NCBI GenBank assembly: GCA_025403435.1
Contig: JAJQZP010000045.1
Location: 496,001 to 560,000 of the forward strand
Reading direction: 5' to 3'
DNA length: 64,000 nucleotides
Source of the DNA: Artocarpus heterophyllus
Lineage: Eukaryota; Streptophyta; Magnoliopsida; Rosales; Moraceae
The notes below the pieces were generated by a model, which was not told where the DNA came from, did no database searches, and saw only the letters and a program-made list of their open reading frames with translations. Numbering within the stretch: position 1 is the first letter of the stretch; every line of letters starts with the position of its first letter. The position numbers and the translations under genes were made by a program. Positions 1-11,462 of the stretch are shown here, one piece after another.

Positions 1-400
1 GTTCAAATGAAGCGGGTGATTGAGTGGGAATGCTATTCCAAAGCTGGTATTCATTGACTATGTTCTCCCCTTGAATGTCAGGTTTGGGATAGTATGGATG
101 TTGTTCAAGGAAGGTGACATCCATCATATTGTAGAACCGTCTTGTGATAGGAGAGAAACATTTGTATCCTTTTTGGTTTGGTGAATACCCTAAGAATATG
201 CATTTGATGGCTCTGGGATCAAGCTTTCCTCTATGATGCACATGTACATAAGCAGAACATCCGAATACTTTTTAAGGAATGGTAGACACAATTCTGGAAT
301 GTAGGTATAACTCAAGGAGGGTATTGACAGGTGTTTTGAAATTTAGAACACCAGAAGTCATCCTATTAATAAGATAGGTAGCTGTAAGTATAGCTTCCCC

Positions 401-1120
401 CTAGAACTGTTTAGGGATAGGAGTTGTGAACATGAGAGATCTGGCTACCTCGAGAAGATGCTTATTTTTCCTTTCGGCCACCACGTTTTGTTGAGGTGTG
501 TCAACACAAGAGCTTAGGCGACCAATCTCATGACTTAACAGATAATCACTAAGAATTGAAGCAAAATATTCCTTAGCATTGTCAGTTTTCAACACTTGGA
601 TTTTTGTTTGAAATTGGGTTTGGATCATGGCATTGAAATTTTTAAATATCTGGCTTGCTTTAGATTTTTCTTTCATGAGAAATAACCAAGTGATTCGAGT
701 ATGATCATCCACAAATGAAATGAACCAACGTGTACCTGTTACGTTTTTGATTCGAGAAGGTCCCCAAATATCAGAGTGAATTAGTGAGAAGGGATGTGAT
801 TTTTTATATGGAAGTTTGGGATATGAATTTCTATCATGCTTTGAAAGTTGACACACTTCGCGTTGAAATTGCTTTGAATTTTTATTTCTGAATAACGAAG
901 GGAAAAGTTTTTCCAAATGCAAGAAATTGTGATGACCTAGGCGATGGTGATTTAACATGATCTCACCATCGTTATTGGAACTAAGGCTTGACAAAGCTTT
1001 ATTTTGACACCGAATCTCTGACACAACTTGTCGGACTTGTCTCTCTGGTGGGTCTTCACTTTTGAGGAGATAAAGTCCCGAGCGCTTTCTTGCACTACCA
1101 ATCGTCTCTGCCGAATCCAA
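401..1120 (-). pseudogene. Copia GAG-pre-integrase and integrase core
   Basis: The open frame of 239 codons holds a GAG-pre-integrase segment (HHRLGHHNFLHLEKLFP) followed by an integrase core. The DDE residues are visible: Asp in HSDIWGP, Asp in LKTDNAKEYF and Glu in NVVAERKNKHLLEVAR. The second half of the HHCC zinc site reads FQREVCQLSK, so the first cysteine has become Arg, and the usual QQNGVAER reads QQNVVAER. These substitutions and the TAG just beyond the frame (398-400) indicate decay. Integrase would insert cDNA copies into host DNA. Confidence 0.9.
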
Positions 1121-1204
1121 GTCTTGAAATTCATGAAGGTTATGAACAAATTAGCCACACAATTTTCATCACAGGTGATTTTAGTGACTGATAAGAGATT
1201 ACAA

Positions 1205-1789
1205 TCAAGAGTTGGAACAAGAAGGACAGAGTTGAGAATAAGAGTCTAAAATTTTGGCTGAATCGATCCCTGTTACTTTGGATACAGATCCATCGGCAAT
1301 TTTAACAGTGTGTCCTTCTTGGTAGGTTTTAAGGTTCATGAGAAGAGAGACATCACCCGTCATGTGGTCTGAGGCACCTGAATCGACAATCCATGGTCTC
1401 TTAATCTGCTTCACATTAAGAGCTTTGAAAATGTTACCTGATTGAGCCAATGTTGCAAACGATGTTGGAGTTGGCAAGGACTGTCCGAACATCTTTTAGA
1501 GAAGTTCAATCTACTCTTTGCTAAACAGATTGGTTACGGTTGTGGCTGTGCTGTTAGTTGTGGAGGCAGCATTTCCGTGCCTCTCTTTGTTGTTTTGTCG
1601 TGGTTTCCAGTTCGTCGGCTTGCCATGGATCTTCCAACAATTGTCTCTAGTGTGTCCGGGTTTACGGCAATAATCACACCAAGGTCTACCCTTTTGGGGC
1701 CGATTGCCATCAGTGTGAGATTGTTGGAGTCCTCGAACAGCAAGTGTAGACCCTTCTCCGGTTGCTAGAGTGGCATATGGTGAACCCAT
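1205..1789 (-). pseudogene. Copia CCHC zinc knuckle and aspartic protease
   Basis: Two frames carry the gag C-terminus and the protease. At about 1700-1650 the peptide CDYCRKPGHTRDNCW is a CX2CX4HX4C RNA-binding knuckle. At about 1390-1350 the peptide WIVDSGASDHMTG contains the DSGA catalytic triad motif of the Copia aspartic protease and is followed by KIADGS, a usual companion motif. The reading frame changes between the knuckle (stop near 1511) and the protease, so the polyprotein is interrupted here. Confidence 0.87.
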
Positions 1790-2013
1790 CGTGACTTTCT
1801 TACGGCTCTCCTCTCGACGGACTTCAGAGAAGGCTTCGTGGATGCTTCGTAGGGGGCTTTGTCCCCAAAATTTTGCCTTGCACTTCGTCGAGTTCTTTGT
1901 TGAGTCCCAACAAAAATTTGTACACCCGCCTTTTCGATGATTTGTTTGTACAATGCTTCATCTCTAGCACACTTCCACTCAAAGGTTTCAAAAAGCTCTA
2001 ACTGCTGCCAATA

Positions 2014-2487
2014 TCATGTGAGAGAATTAAAGTATTGAGTAACCGAGGATTCACCTTGTTGAAGGTCATGAAGGATGCTCTTTGCCTCAAACAGTTCGAA
2101 TGTATTTTCAGAGCTGGAAAAGGTTTCTTTGGTAGCGTCCCATATCTCCTTGGTAGTTTCGTAAATATGAAAGTTTTCTCCAATCTTGTTCACCATGGAA
2201 TTTATCAGCCAAAACATCACCATATTATTTTCAGATTTCCATGCTCTGAATTTAGGATCGTCTTTGTTCGGGGTTACAGCTACACCGGTAAGGTAATCAT
2301 CCTTTCTTTTTCTGCATTCGAACATCATGACGGATTGTGACCAGTGAAGGTAATTGTGCCCATTTAATTTGTGACCAGTAAGGGGCAGATTGCTGCTCTC
2401 GGTTTCTCCATTTGAGCCTGTCATGGCTGTTTCAGAATTGGAGGTGACTTTCGACGAAGAGCTGGTGGCCATACCGTATTTTGTCAT
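2014..2487 (-). pseudogene. Copia gag fragment (UBN2-type)
   Basis: This is the N-terminal part of a Copia gag protein. Two in-frame ATGs are possible, at 2487 (MTKYG) and 2472 (MATSSSS); the longer open frame above them only runs back into the primer-binding site. The motif LNGHNYLHWSQSVMMF near the N-terminus and EIWDATKETFSSSENTFELFE further on are typical of the UBN2/gag-polypeptide family that packages retrotransposon RNA. The frame is lost at about 2013. Gag residues continue in another frame (for example ALYKQIIEKAGV at about 1955), so the gene has at least one frameshift. Confidence 0.85.
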
Positions 2488-2498
2488 GAGAGGAGACA

Positions 2499-2510
2499 GC
2501 TCTGGTACCA
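2499..2510 (-). other. Copia primer-binding site
   Basis: On the minus strand this reads TGGTACCAGAGC, one mismatch from TGGTATCAGAGC, the usual plant Copia primer-binding site for the 3' end of initiator tRNA-Met. It lies 8 bases inside the LTR edge, where minus-strand cDNA synthesis would start. Confidence 0.85.
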
Positions 2511-2518
2511 CGAAGATT

Positions 2519-2779
2519 TGAGAGAAATTGAAGAATATTTTTTTTCTTATTATTCAAACGTATGTACAGCAGGGTATATGTAGGACTGGAAATCAGAAAA
2601 TTAGTCTACTAATCTAGGGATACAGCCAAGATACAGCTAACCAATCTCCTACAAATCTGAATCTTAGGAAATCAGATAATTAGCTACCTGAATCCCATAT
2701 TTGCAGCCTATACAATTCAGCAAATCACAAGAGAAAATTATTCCCTAATTTCTAAGAATCAAATCTCAAAAATTCTACA
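2519..2779 (-). repeat. 5' LTR of the antisense Copia element (about 261 bp)
   Basis: On the minus strand the segment begins TGTAGAATTTTTGAG and ends TTCTCTCA, giving the TG...CA ends of an LTR, and the primer-binding site follows at once. The partner 3' LTR is outside the window, so the boundaries rest on the ends and on the primer site, not on an LTR-LTR comparison. No target-site duplication can be tested here. Confidence 0.7.
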
Positions 2780-3153
2780 TTGTCTTTTAGGCCCAAGTGT
2801 ATGGTCACATGTTCAACTCCAGGACCGCACATGGCATGGAGGTGGAAGAAACTCAAGTTTATTTTCATGAATGTTAGACTATAAACTTAACATTGGCCCA
2901 ACTTACTGTGTAATTATTATTTAGCCTTTTGGATAGCTGCCTGTGACTTTTTTAATTAGATACGTGGACTTTATTCAAATTAAATCGATAATATCATCAT
3001 TCTTTCAAAAAGATGGTGAAGCTGATGCTTCTTTTTTTTTTTTTTTTTAATGTAGGAATCATATTAGACAATTGATGTCATCGCTGTATTAACATTGAGT
3101 AATAAGAATAATGTCTGAATATTTGCAATTAATAACACCTTGTTCACTTGCAG
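2780..3153. other. KEA intron segment between Copia LTR and first visible exon
   Basis: AT-rich non-coding DNA ending in a good acceptor (TTCACTTGCAG, exon at 3154) after a poly-T run near 3030-3048. No gene is seen. It is presumably the right end of the intron that received the Copia insertion. Confidence 0.6.
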
Positions 3154-6100
3154 GTTGGAATGTCCATCGATCCCAAACTTCTTGTTTCCAACTTTCCTGT
3201 TATTGCTGGAACATTGGGACTCTTAATTGGTGGAAAAACTATATTGGTTGCGTTAGTTGGCAAATTATTTGGCATTTCAATTATATCTGCAATAAGAGTT
3301 GGTCTTCTGCTTGCACCGGGAGGAGAATTTGCGTTTGTTGCTTTCGGTGAAGCTGTTAATCAGGTTTGTACTGCTTTATTGATTGTGTCTTGCTTGATGA
3401 AGTTGTAGGCAAAGGTCAATATTGTTTTTCTTTGTTAAATGATTACATGGTCTTTTAGGTGTTTGGGCTGGCCAGCAACTTGATTTGTAAGCCTAATTTT
3501 AATTTTGGATATTAATAGCAAGCCTAATTTTAATTTTACATCTTCTAGATGTTGCACGTTTTTGGTCATATTTTGAGAAAAATTATAATTGATATGTAAG
3601 GCTGGTCATTTTCTTTTCCTAATCCTCTCCAACATGCTCAACCCTGCCTCCCAAAATAGATATTTTCTGTGAAAAAAAGAGGACGATCAAACAAGATTCA
3701 TAGGGTGTTTAGCAAAACGGTTTGAACATAAAAAATGTGTTCAAACACTGTAGCATGTGAAAGCTTTACATTGTGGACAGTTCAAGGTCAATATGCTAAA
3801 ACATGAGTTTGAATTCATGAGTAACTGTTGGGGGGAAGGAAATTTTGATCGATTTAATTATCAGAACTGTTGTGCTTGTACGTTTTAGTAAAATTGATTG
3901 GCAATATTATGAATAAAATCTTAAGAATCGAAATTTATTGCTACTGGTAATATCATTTAGCTAAATTATTCTTTCCAGGCAATAATGTCTCCTCAACTTT
4001 CTTCATTACTGTTTCTTGTGGTGGGTATATCAATGGCCCTCACTCCGTGGCTAGCTGCTGGAGGCCAATTGATTGCTTCTCGTTTTGAGCTGCATGATGT
4101 TCGAAGTTTATTACCTGTTGAAAGTGAGGTAAAAGTGTTCAGCATCAGAAATTACTGCTATATGCTATAACTTCATGAGTTTTAATGATATGGTGTTGGA
4201 ACTTTAGATTTTTTTTCCTTTTTCCCTGTTGGATCATGAACTTCACTGCTTTACATCTCAGAAGCTGCAGAAATTTCTGATCTTTTTGATTATTAATCTG
4301 TAGAGTACCTTTCTAAATATTAGTTGCCGGTTGCCTATTGATGTTTCTAATGTCATGTCTAGCTTAGCTCTTTATGAAGCATGGGTTTTTTTTTTTAGGT
4401 TTTCCCATATTGACTACTTACTCTTTGGCATGGTTCCATAATTGGTACTAGATGCCCTAGACATTATATGGCTTTGTGTGAAACATTGACTTGTTGTTCA
4501 TTGTTACATTTTTTCCTCTGTTTCATCATCCTTTTCCATTAAAAATTACTGGTAAAAGGTTTCAAGATCTTTCGGCCTGTATTACTAAATGGAGCGGGTA
4601 GCTATATAATGTTTCAATATCAATTTAAGAGGATGCCTTAACCTCTTTTCTTTGTATTTGGTTTTTTAATCACTAATAGGAGTTTTTGTTATTTAAAAAA
4701 ATTATCTGCTGGTGATGCATAATTGAGATGAAACTATGCTGATATTAATTAATATTATTCTTGCTTATTCTTGAAGTAAATTACTGATCGAACTCAGATT
4801 CTCACGAGTTGACTAAATTTGCAGACGGATGATTTGCAAGATCATATTATTATTTGTGGATTTGGACGCGTTGGCCAGGTATTTTTATTTTAGAGTTTTG
4901 TTTACAATCTAATTACATCATTCCTGGTCAAACTTGAAAAAATACACAGTTGCAATTTTAATGGTTGTACTTTTTCCTGTTTGTTCCAGATAATTGCTCA
5001 GCTTCTCTCAGAGCGCCTAATTCCATTTGTAGCTCTTGATGTGAGGAGGTAACACCAAGGAAACTAAGTGTTACTTATCAATTTTGTCCCTGTCATTTTT
5101 CTTTTTTTGTTGGATGAATCCATATTAAAAAATAAATGAATGACATATCATGTTTGTTGTTTTGACATATATAAGTAGTCCATCTATTTGTTGACATGAA
5201 TATCATATTTTCATCAAGAAAGTCCGAGATGATAAGAGGAGTATGTTTTGTGATTTTTCTCCATATATCAGCTATTTTAGAAAATGGTGTCATTGGGTAA
5301 ACAATAAGGTGTATGCTTGTAAGTTTTTTTTTTTCCTTCTGATATAGTTTTGATGTATAACCAACACTTAAAAGAGAAATGGGTAATTGTAGTTGTTTTC
5401 TTTCTTTGTTCAGTGATAGAGTGGCAGTTGGACGTGCATTGGACCTTCCTGTCTATTTCGGAGATGCTGGTAGTCGAGAGGTAGTGCAACAGAAATCAAG
5501 AAGTTCTTTTGTGTGTATTTGCGTAAAAAATCTAAAATATTCTCTACTGGATTACTAGGTTCTCCATAAAGTTGGTGCTGAAAGAGCATGTGCTGCAGCA
5601 ATAACTTTGGACACACCTGGCGCAAATTATAGAACTGTTTGGGCTCTGAGCAAGTACTTTCCTAATGTGAAGACTTTTGTACGTGCTCATGACGTTGATC
5701 ATGGCCTTAATTTGGAAAAGGCTGGTGCTACAGCGGTAATGCTCTTGATACTTGTCATGACTGTTTCCTTTCTTGATTATTTCCATGCATCTAAGGTGAT
5801 TCCATTGTACAAAGATTTGGGGTGATTTTGTCTGTTGGGTTGGATATTTAATTCTTTTAACGCTTACGGTAGCGAAAATCAGTAAACTGGCTGCGTTTAT
5901 CTCATATAAATTGCAAGTAGGGAAAGTTAGTACGCTGGTCGTGTTTGTCTCCTATAAATTGCATACTTGAGTTAATTCACTCAGAACATCTACAGGTAGT
6001 TCCAGAGACCTTGGAACCCAGTCTACAGTTGGCAGCTGCTGTTCTTGCTCAGGTAAATAATAACTTGTTAGTGGTACACATGTCTAGTTGCTCTGTAAGT

Positions 6101-7191
6101 TACGAACATGTTGATTTTAGTTTGACTCTTTGGTTTACTATTGTTTTTCTAATTATGGTTGATGTAATCTGTAGTCATGAAGAAAGCACTAAAATTATAG
6201 AACCCTAGGATTTACCCTGGGTTTAATTTTATTTAATCCTACAATTGCGGGTGGTTCGGGGTGGTGGGGAACTCCTGCCTTCATAGTGAGAGTAGTCGTG
6301 TATTCCCATTTCCTGTGCAATCCCATCTTCAAGTGTTACAAAAAGAACAGGGAGTTGGGATTTATATATTTATTATTATTATTTCTTTCTACGAAAAAGG
6401 TTGTTGGGGTTTGCTATTGAATTATAGCTATATTTTGTACCTACTTATCAGGATTTTGGAAGTTGTATGAATGCGTGCTTGAAAACCCATTCATACATTA
6501 GCAACTCGGTTTTACTACTATTTTCCATCTAAACCCACAATCATAGATTTAACATGCCATGTTTCAACTGTTTTAGTAAGCTATTTTGGCAAGCTTTTCC
6601 CATCAAACTTATTGTGGAGGACTAATTAAACTATGCGTGATAACTGTTACTACAATTGTTGCCATCTCACTATGTCTTTGACCTATGTATGTATTACTTC
6701 GGTGATCTCTAATTGTTTCAAAATGGCAACAACGTGCCAATTTTTGTGATTTCTTTCTATGAAAGACATCCTTTTAGAAAATGATCATGACATTTGCTTT
6801 TGTGCTTTTTTTTTTTTTTTTTTTTTTAATTATTAACTTTTCTTGCCATCTCACCCTTGTTCTTGTTTAGGCTAAACTTCCAATGTCAGAGATTGCAGCA
6901 ACTATTAACGAATTCAGGTCCCGCCACCTAGCTGAGCTTGCCGAGGTACTTAATATTGAGCTATTTGTTTCTTTAGCCAAAATTTTCTAATGACTAAAAT
7001 AACTTATCTCTCATGTAGTTCTAGTAGTTTTGTTATCTGAAGTGATGTCTATGATGTTTGTCTGTCTCCAGCTGTGTCAAACCAGCGGAAGTTCGCTCGG
7101 TTACGGTTTTTCTCGGGTCATTAATAAACCCAAGCAGCTGTCTCCAGATTCTTCAGATGAGAGTGTAACTGAAGGAACACTGGCAATATAA
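3154..7191 (+). CDS. KEA2: K+ efflux antiporter, KEA1/KEA2 type (3' exons)
   Basis: Nine exons with GT-AG junctions encode the last 322 residues of a CPA2 K+/H+ antiporter: 3154-3363, 3979-4128, 4825-4878, 4990-5048, 5414-5480, 5559-5735, 5996-6052, 6871-6945, 7072-7191. The frame is continuous across all joins. The first 120 residues are the last membrane segments (VGMSIDPKLL, GLLLAPGGEFAFVAFGEA, LLFLVVGISM). Residues 121 onward are a KTN/TrkA-N nucleotide-binding domain with the Rossmann motif CGFGRVGQ at 131-138. The C-terminus, LAELCQTSGSSLGYGFSR and EGTLAI, matches the plastid envelope KEA1/KEA2 pair, which balance K+ and pH in chloroplasts. The N-terminus (transit peptide, coiled coil, first membrane helices) is missing and must lie left of the Copia element if the gene is intact. 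An AATAAA lies at 7241. KEA1 versus KEA2 rests on the syntenic neighbours. Confidence 0.93.
3702..3804. repeat. Small Tourist-like MITE copy in KEA intron
   Basis: Begins with GGGTGTTTAGCAAAA and ends with an imperfect inverse (ATATGCTAAAACAT). The core, CTGTAGCATGTGAAAGC followed by TTTACATTGTGG, recurs near 9340-9475 and inside 40731-40891, so this is one dispersed family in the window. Confidence 0.55.
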
Positions 7192-8578
7192 ACATGCCAA
7201 ATACAAATGTAGGTCGAAAATAAAAGGAAAGCAAAAGTAAAATAAAGAACTTTATAGGAGATTAACATCTTCCGTTGGTATAAATTGTAAAGAAACATAC
7301 TGAAAGGAGAATACAGCAAATTGTTGACTGATAACAATTTTGTTTTTCTGTTTGATCGATTTTTATTTTTTGGGGGTTTTCTTAAAATTGTTTGATCGAT
7401 TCAGTTCAAAATAAATAAATAAATAATTAATTAAAATTACTGGATCGATTACGTCCTTTCATAAAATGCATTTTCTCTCCATAGTGGGGGGATCTGATTT
7501 CAAGATTATGTAAAACATTGCAGATTTTCTTTCTTATTTGACAGAGAGCGAGGTTGGGGAGGGCTTTGTGTGGGGTTAGGAGCTTCTCACTTGTAATTGT
7601 TAGTTCTTATATATAAAATACTACATGCTACAACATGTGGCATTTAAAAAGTAAAAAAAAAGAAACTACTTAATGCCTTAGGCGATAAGTAGCTCATTCA
7701 TGTATGTGGATGATAAACTCGAATGAAGCATTCACACTCGGTAAAAGTTGCCGGGACAATGAAAATGGAAGTGGGATGGGGCTTTGGAGGGCTTTAGTTG
7801 AGTCGAAAGTTACGGGTCTCAATAATCCTTGTGGGTTGGTCCTTTCCCTCGGTCGGTCAGGGAAATAAAGCGAATTAATAGGTGTTTGATTTAGGTTGAG
7901 AATAGTGAAAAGTTTTTTAAAATTATTATAGTATAAAATTCTTATATGTTATAATGTTTTCAACCAAAAAAATTAGTTTTAATAATTGCCGTCCTTAAAA
8001 TATACAACGGCACCCATTTTTTATAGATGGACAAAAAGGTGGCATTTTTTATGACATCACAAGCGTAAATAGTTGTTGAGAAATGTTAAGAATCTCTCTT
8101 TTTTTCACTTCTTTTGTATCATGTAATCTTACCTTCTAATAAAAACAGAACATAACAATTGTTATAAAAACTAGGAAAAACAAGACTAAACTTATGAAAC
8201 CAAGGGTATAAAACTTTAAAGAAAGAAGAGAACAAGAGAATAGAGATGAGATTCTTTAGTTTCTAATGAAGTTATCTCATATGGAGGCAAAACTTCCATA
8301 TTTATAGTGAATGTTTTGATACTATTTACATATTAACTTCTCTGCCTAAAATAGATGGTGGTCGACAACCAATATTAATCATGGCTTTGCACCAAATATT
8401 GACATTCATTCACAACAACAATAAACTATTATCTCATTTTACCTTTTATTACAACATTGTGACTCTACTTTTTAATATTACATGAATACCATCATCTTAT
8501 TCCTCACTGTAAGTTCATTTTTTTAATCAGATCGTTTGGCAATATTTTCATCATGAATTTATAAATGATATGCCTTTA
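7192..8578. other. KEA 3' UTR and intergenic DNA
   Basis: The first 300 bases are probably KEA 3' UTR, with AATAAA-like signals at 7241 and near 7409. The rest is AT-rich. A stretch at about 8040-8480 has a poly-T run and moderately complex sequence that could be an old retroelement fragment, but no motif or ORF was recognised. Confidence 0.5.
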
Positions 8579-9058
8579 GGGCTAATTATATGATTGTACT
8601 TTTTAGTTTTAACTATTTTTTAATTTGGCTTTTATTTTTAGAAACTATGAAATTCTGCTTTGAATTTTAAAATTTATTTTAATTTTATCCTTATGAATAG
8701 TTTAAATTGTGTGACATAATATTACTAACCTTAAATTATATTTTATATATTAAAAAATTAAAAATTCTAAAATTAAACATCAAAATTAAAAAAAAAAATT
8801 AGTTTTATTGATTTTTGAATCAAAGTATTTTTTAAAAAAATTTTGGCAAGAAGAAATATACATTTTTAAGAAGGAATTCGGTCTAATTAAGGGTATTTTT
8901 CTCTTATCAACTATCTCCATGTTTTTTTATCCAAAAAATTATGCAAGGGATTAAATTGAAACAAGTTTTTCAAATTTTAAAAAATACTCTTGTAGTTTCT
9001 AAAAGTATCAAAACAAATTAAGACATGATGAAAACTACCATGTATAATTATGTAATTA
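8579..9058. repeat. Non-autonomous element, intact relative of 41590-42621
   Basis: Starts GGCTAATTATATGATTGTAC and ends in an imperfect inverse (TATAATTATGTAATTAAT). The interior matches the copy at 41590-42621 over both halves (AGTTTTAACTATTT near the start; AAACAAGTTTTTCAAATT near the end), but lacks the 550-bp insertion of that copy. No coding capacity. Confidence 0.6.
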
Positions 9059-10685
9059 ATTGTCTATTTTTATGTATAATGATTTCAACCCAATTTATAT
9101 AATATACATTTCTGACTATCAAAACACCTCAAACTTTGTTTCATCTATCAATTTGTTTTAGTCGTAGTCCTTTTCATAGTTACGTGTGAAAAAGATGATA
9201 AAAAAATAATATCCTAGTAATAGAACACGGTATATGTACGTGATTCTAACACAAAAATATAAAACGACAATTTGCTACCTAAATTTTATTCGCATTTTGT
9301 TATTTTTAACACCTAACTGATAGTAATAGTATATTTGACAAAACATTTGAACTAATAAAATGTATACAAATAAAAACTTTACATAGTGGCCACTTTTGCT
9401 TTACATTGTAACTGTTAGGAGCTTTACGCTGTAGATGGTTGGAATTGGTGAGTTCAAATCAATGTGCTAAACAAACTAAAAAAGTCAGAGATAATTTTTT
9501 AAAGGGTAAATTGCTCAATTGATCCCCAAGCTTTTACAAAAATAAGATTTAGTCCCTAATCTTTTTTTATTGATCAGTTCCTAACCTTTTATTTTAGTAA
9601 CTGAGGGACCATTTTGACGATCAAACCATTAAGTTTGACTACTAAAAATTGCTGAACCATTAAAATTACTAAATTACCTTTCAAAATAATTGTTACATTT
9701 AAAATTAAGTGTAAATCATAACCATTAATTGATTTTTTTGTTAAAAACAAAAAATAAAAAAATTAAAATCAGCAAACAATTTTTTGGAATAAAACAAAAA
9801 TTCAAAGACTTCGGGGCAATTTAAGGAAAAACAGTTCAATGAAAAAGTAGTAATTTTTGCAATAAACCATTTAAACCTTAAAATAAAAGAGCTTAACGAG
9901 AAAAAAGGACTACAAAATTTCTTAAAAATAGAGCCCCTCCAATTTATAAGGGAAAAACAAAAAAAACCTACAAAATTTCTTGAAAATAGGGCCCTTCAAG
10001 TTTGTAAGGAATTTTGTTTTTATTTGCTACCCTTGAATTATCTTTTTCATTTATATTTTAATGGCATGTTGTAAAAATTATTCCTGTGAGTTATAGTTAT
10101 ATTAATTGCTTTGACGTAGAGGACTTACAAAGTTAGGAAAAAAATAAATTTATTAAGTCAAACCGAATTACATAAAATGAGCTTATTTGCCAACAAAACA
10201 AAAATTGAGGGACGGAATGACACATTTCAAAAGTTAGGGAGTGTGACAAAATAACATAAATAATATAATTTAAGAAAGAAAGTATAAAATAGTCCCCAAA
10301 AAAATACTAAAAACAAACGTTAGGTCGAAGGGTATTATTTGCCAACGAAATAAAGTTTAAGAGAATTAAGTAATGCTTTTTAATTCAAGGACAAAGTGGC
10401 ATAACTTACATAATTCAAGGGACAAATTTAAAAAAAATTTAAAGAAAAAAGTAAAAATTTTAAAAATTTAATTTTGTTAATTTTCATCCCAAAATACCTT
10501 TATTAGTTTAGTTCACCCTTTGTTAGTTTAGTTCAGTTCAATTGAAAATGTGTCTCACGTATTCTTGAAAAAAATAAGCAAGTAAATAAATAAAAGAAGG
10601 AAAAAAAAAAAGGAAACAAAAAAGAAAGAAAGCAAATGTGTCTCTCGGAAGCACTATTTGTCCTTTCATTTTTTTTTAAATAATT
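9059..10685. other. AT-rich intergenic DNA with repeat fragments
   Basis: About 9330-9478 is a degraded copy of the small Tourist-like family seen at 3702. About 9505-9690 resembles one arm of the fold-back family at 21946-22292 (GGGTAAATTGCT, ACTGAGGGACCATTTTGACG). About 9909-10012 holds an imperfect tandem duplication of roughly 58 bp (ACAAAATTTCTTRAAAATAG). Phrases such as 'GGGACAAA' recur to 10430. No gene is seen. Confidence 0.55.
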
Positions 10686-10689
10686 AAAA

Positions 10690-10855
10690 AAACAAGGGAA
10701 CGACCGCCACAACCAAACCAGAGACGGGGAGCAGACAGACGACGCCCTACGACCTGCCTCCGCTGCCGCCGCTAGACAGTGGCCTTCTCCGCCGCTGCCG
10801 CTTATCAGGTCGTGGGCACACCTCTACCTTGCCAGTCTGAGCTCTCTCGTCCTTC
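10690..10855. other. GC-rich island in AT-rich DNA upstream of FOLD4
   Basis: About 165 bases rich in CCGCCGC-like codon-scale repeats (for example CCTCCGCTGCCGCCGCT) stand out from AT-rich flanks. It could be a remote 5' UTR exon of FOLD4, an exon relic carried by a transposon, or a promoter element. No convincing protein could be read. Confidence 0.4.
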
Positions 10856-11355
10856 ATATATTCTCTTCTGTCTTTAATTCTTTTCTTCAATTTATTTATA
10901 AAATTTTTTGTTTGATTGCTGAGAACACAAAATAGGACATCAATGAAAGTATATATAAAAGAAAAATCTTAAAATACGTTTTAGATGGAGTCTTAAAAAT
11001 ATAATTGCTCTGTATAAAAACTTTTCAACTTGTGTCTTGGCCTCACTTCTAATTCTAAACAGGTCAAATCATTCCTTAGTGCTGGTATTTTTTCTTCTTT
11101 TTTTTTACACCAAAAGACATTAACAAAGTTTAAAATACAGTTTTAACATATTAATTTTAATTTAAATAATATAATTTTTTTAGATTATATTATAAAATAA
11201 AAATCTATTGTAATATAAACCCCTCACATATTATCTATTTTTATTCTTATATTTCAAATTAAACTTACTTTTCAATAATTTAATTTAGGATTTTTGTATT
11301 TTTCAAAGACAAAAGTTTAGGATTTTTGTACTTAAATTAAGACGGAGTCCGATAG
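10856..11355. other. FOLD4 upstream region
   Basis: AT-rich DNA with oligo-A/T runs and no recognisable gene. It includes the presumed distal promoter of FOLD4. Confidence 0.4.
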
Positions 11356-11360
11356 TAGAT

Positions 11361-11377
11361 CACGTGCAAATCACGTG
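11361..11377. promoter_or_regulatory. Pair of CACGTG G-boxes upstream of FOLD4
   Basis: Two perfect CACGTG palindromes lie at 11361-11366 and 11372-11377, 11 bp apart (about one helical turn) and roughly 85-100 bp before the FOLD4 start codon. G-boxes bind bZIP and bHLH factors in light and stress responses. The role here is inferred from sequence and position only. Confidence 0.5.
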
Positions 11378-11462
11378 ACTCATTCCTTTTTTAACAAAAA
11401 ACCCTGGAGTTGGATTTTGATACTCAGTAGTGCGCACTTTTGAACGGCTTACAAACTCTGTA

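Larger units (their letters stand above)
1..2518 (-). mobile_element. Copia LTR retrotransposon, internal region, cut by window edge
   Basis: Reading leftwards on the minus strand, the order is LTR, primer-binding site, gag, CCHC knuckle, protease, GAG-pre-integrase and integrase, which is the Ty1/copia order. The frame is broken several times: gag shifts near 2013 and again near 1790, and a TAG replaces the usual Trp of the F-W-G-E-A motif at 398-400. Past that stop the integrase C-terminal part can still be read to position 1 (for example a segment like CIFLGYSPNQKGYKCF). Reverse transcriptase, RNase H and the 3' LTR would lie beyond position 1. The CxYCxKxGHTxDxCW knuckle and the short LTR suggest an Ale/Retrofit-like lineage, which is an inference. 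The copy is defective. Its orientation is opposite to the KEA gene, whose visible 5' exons begin 375 bp beyond the LTR. Confidence 0.9.
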
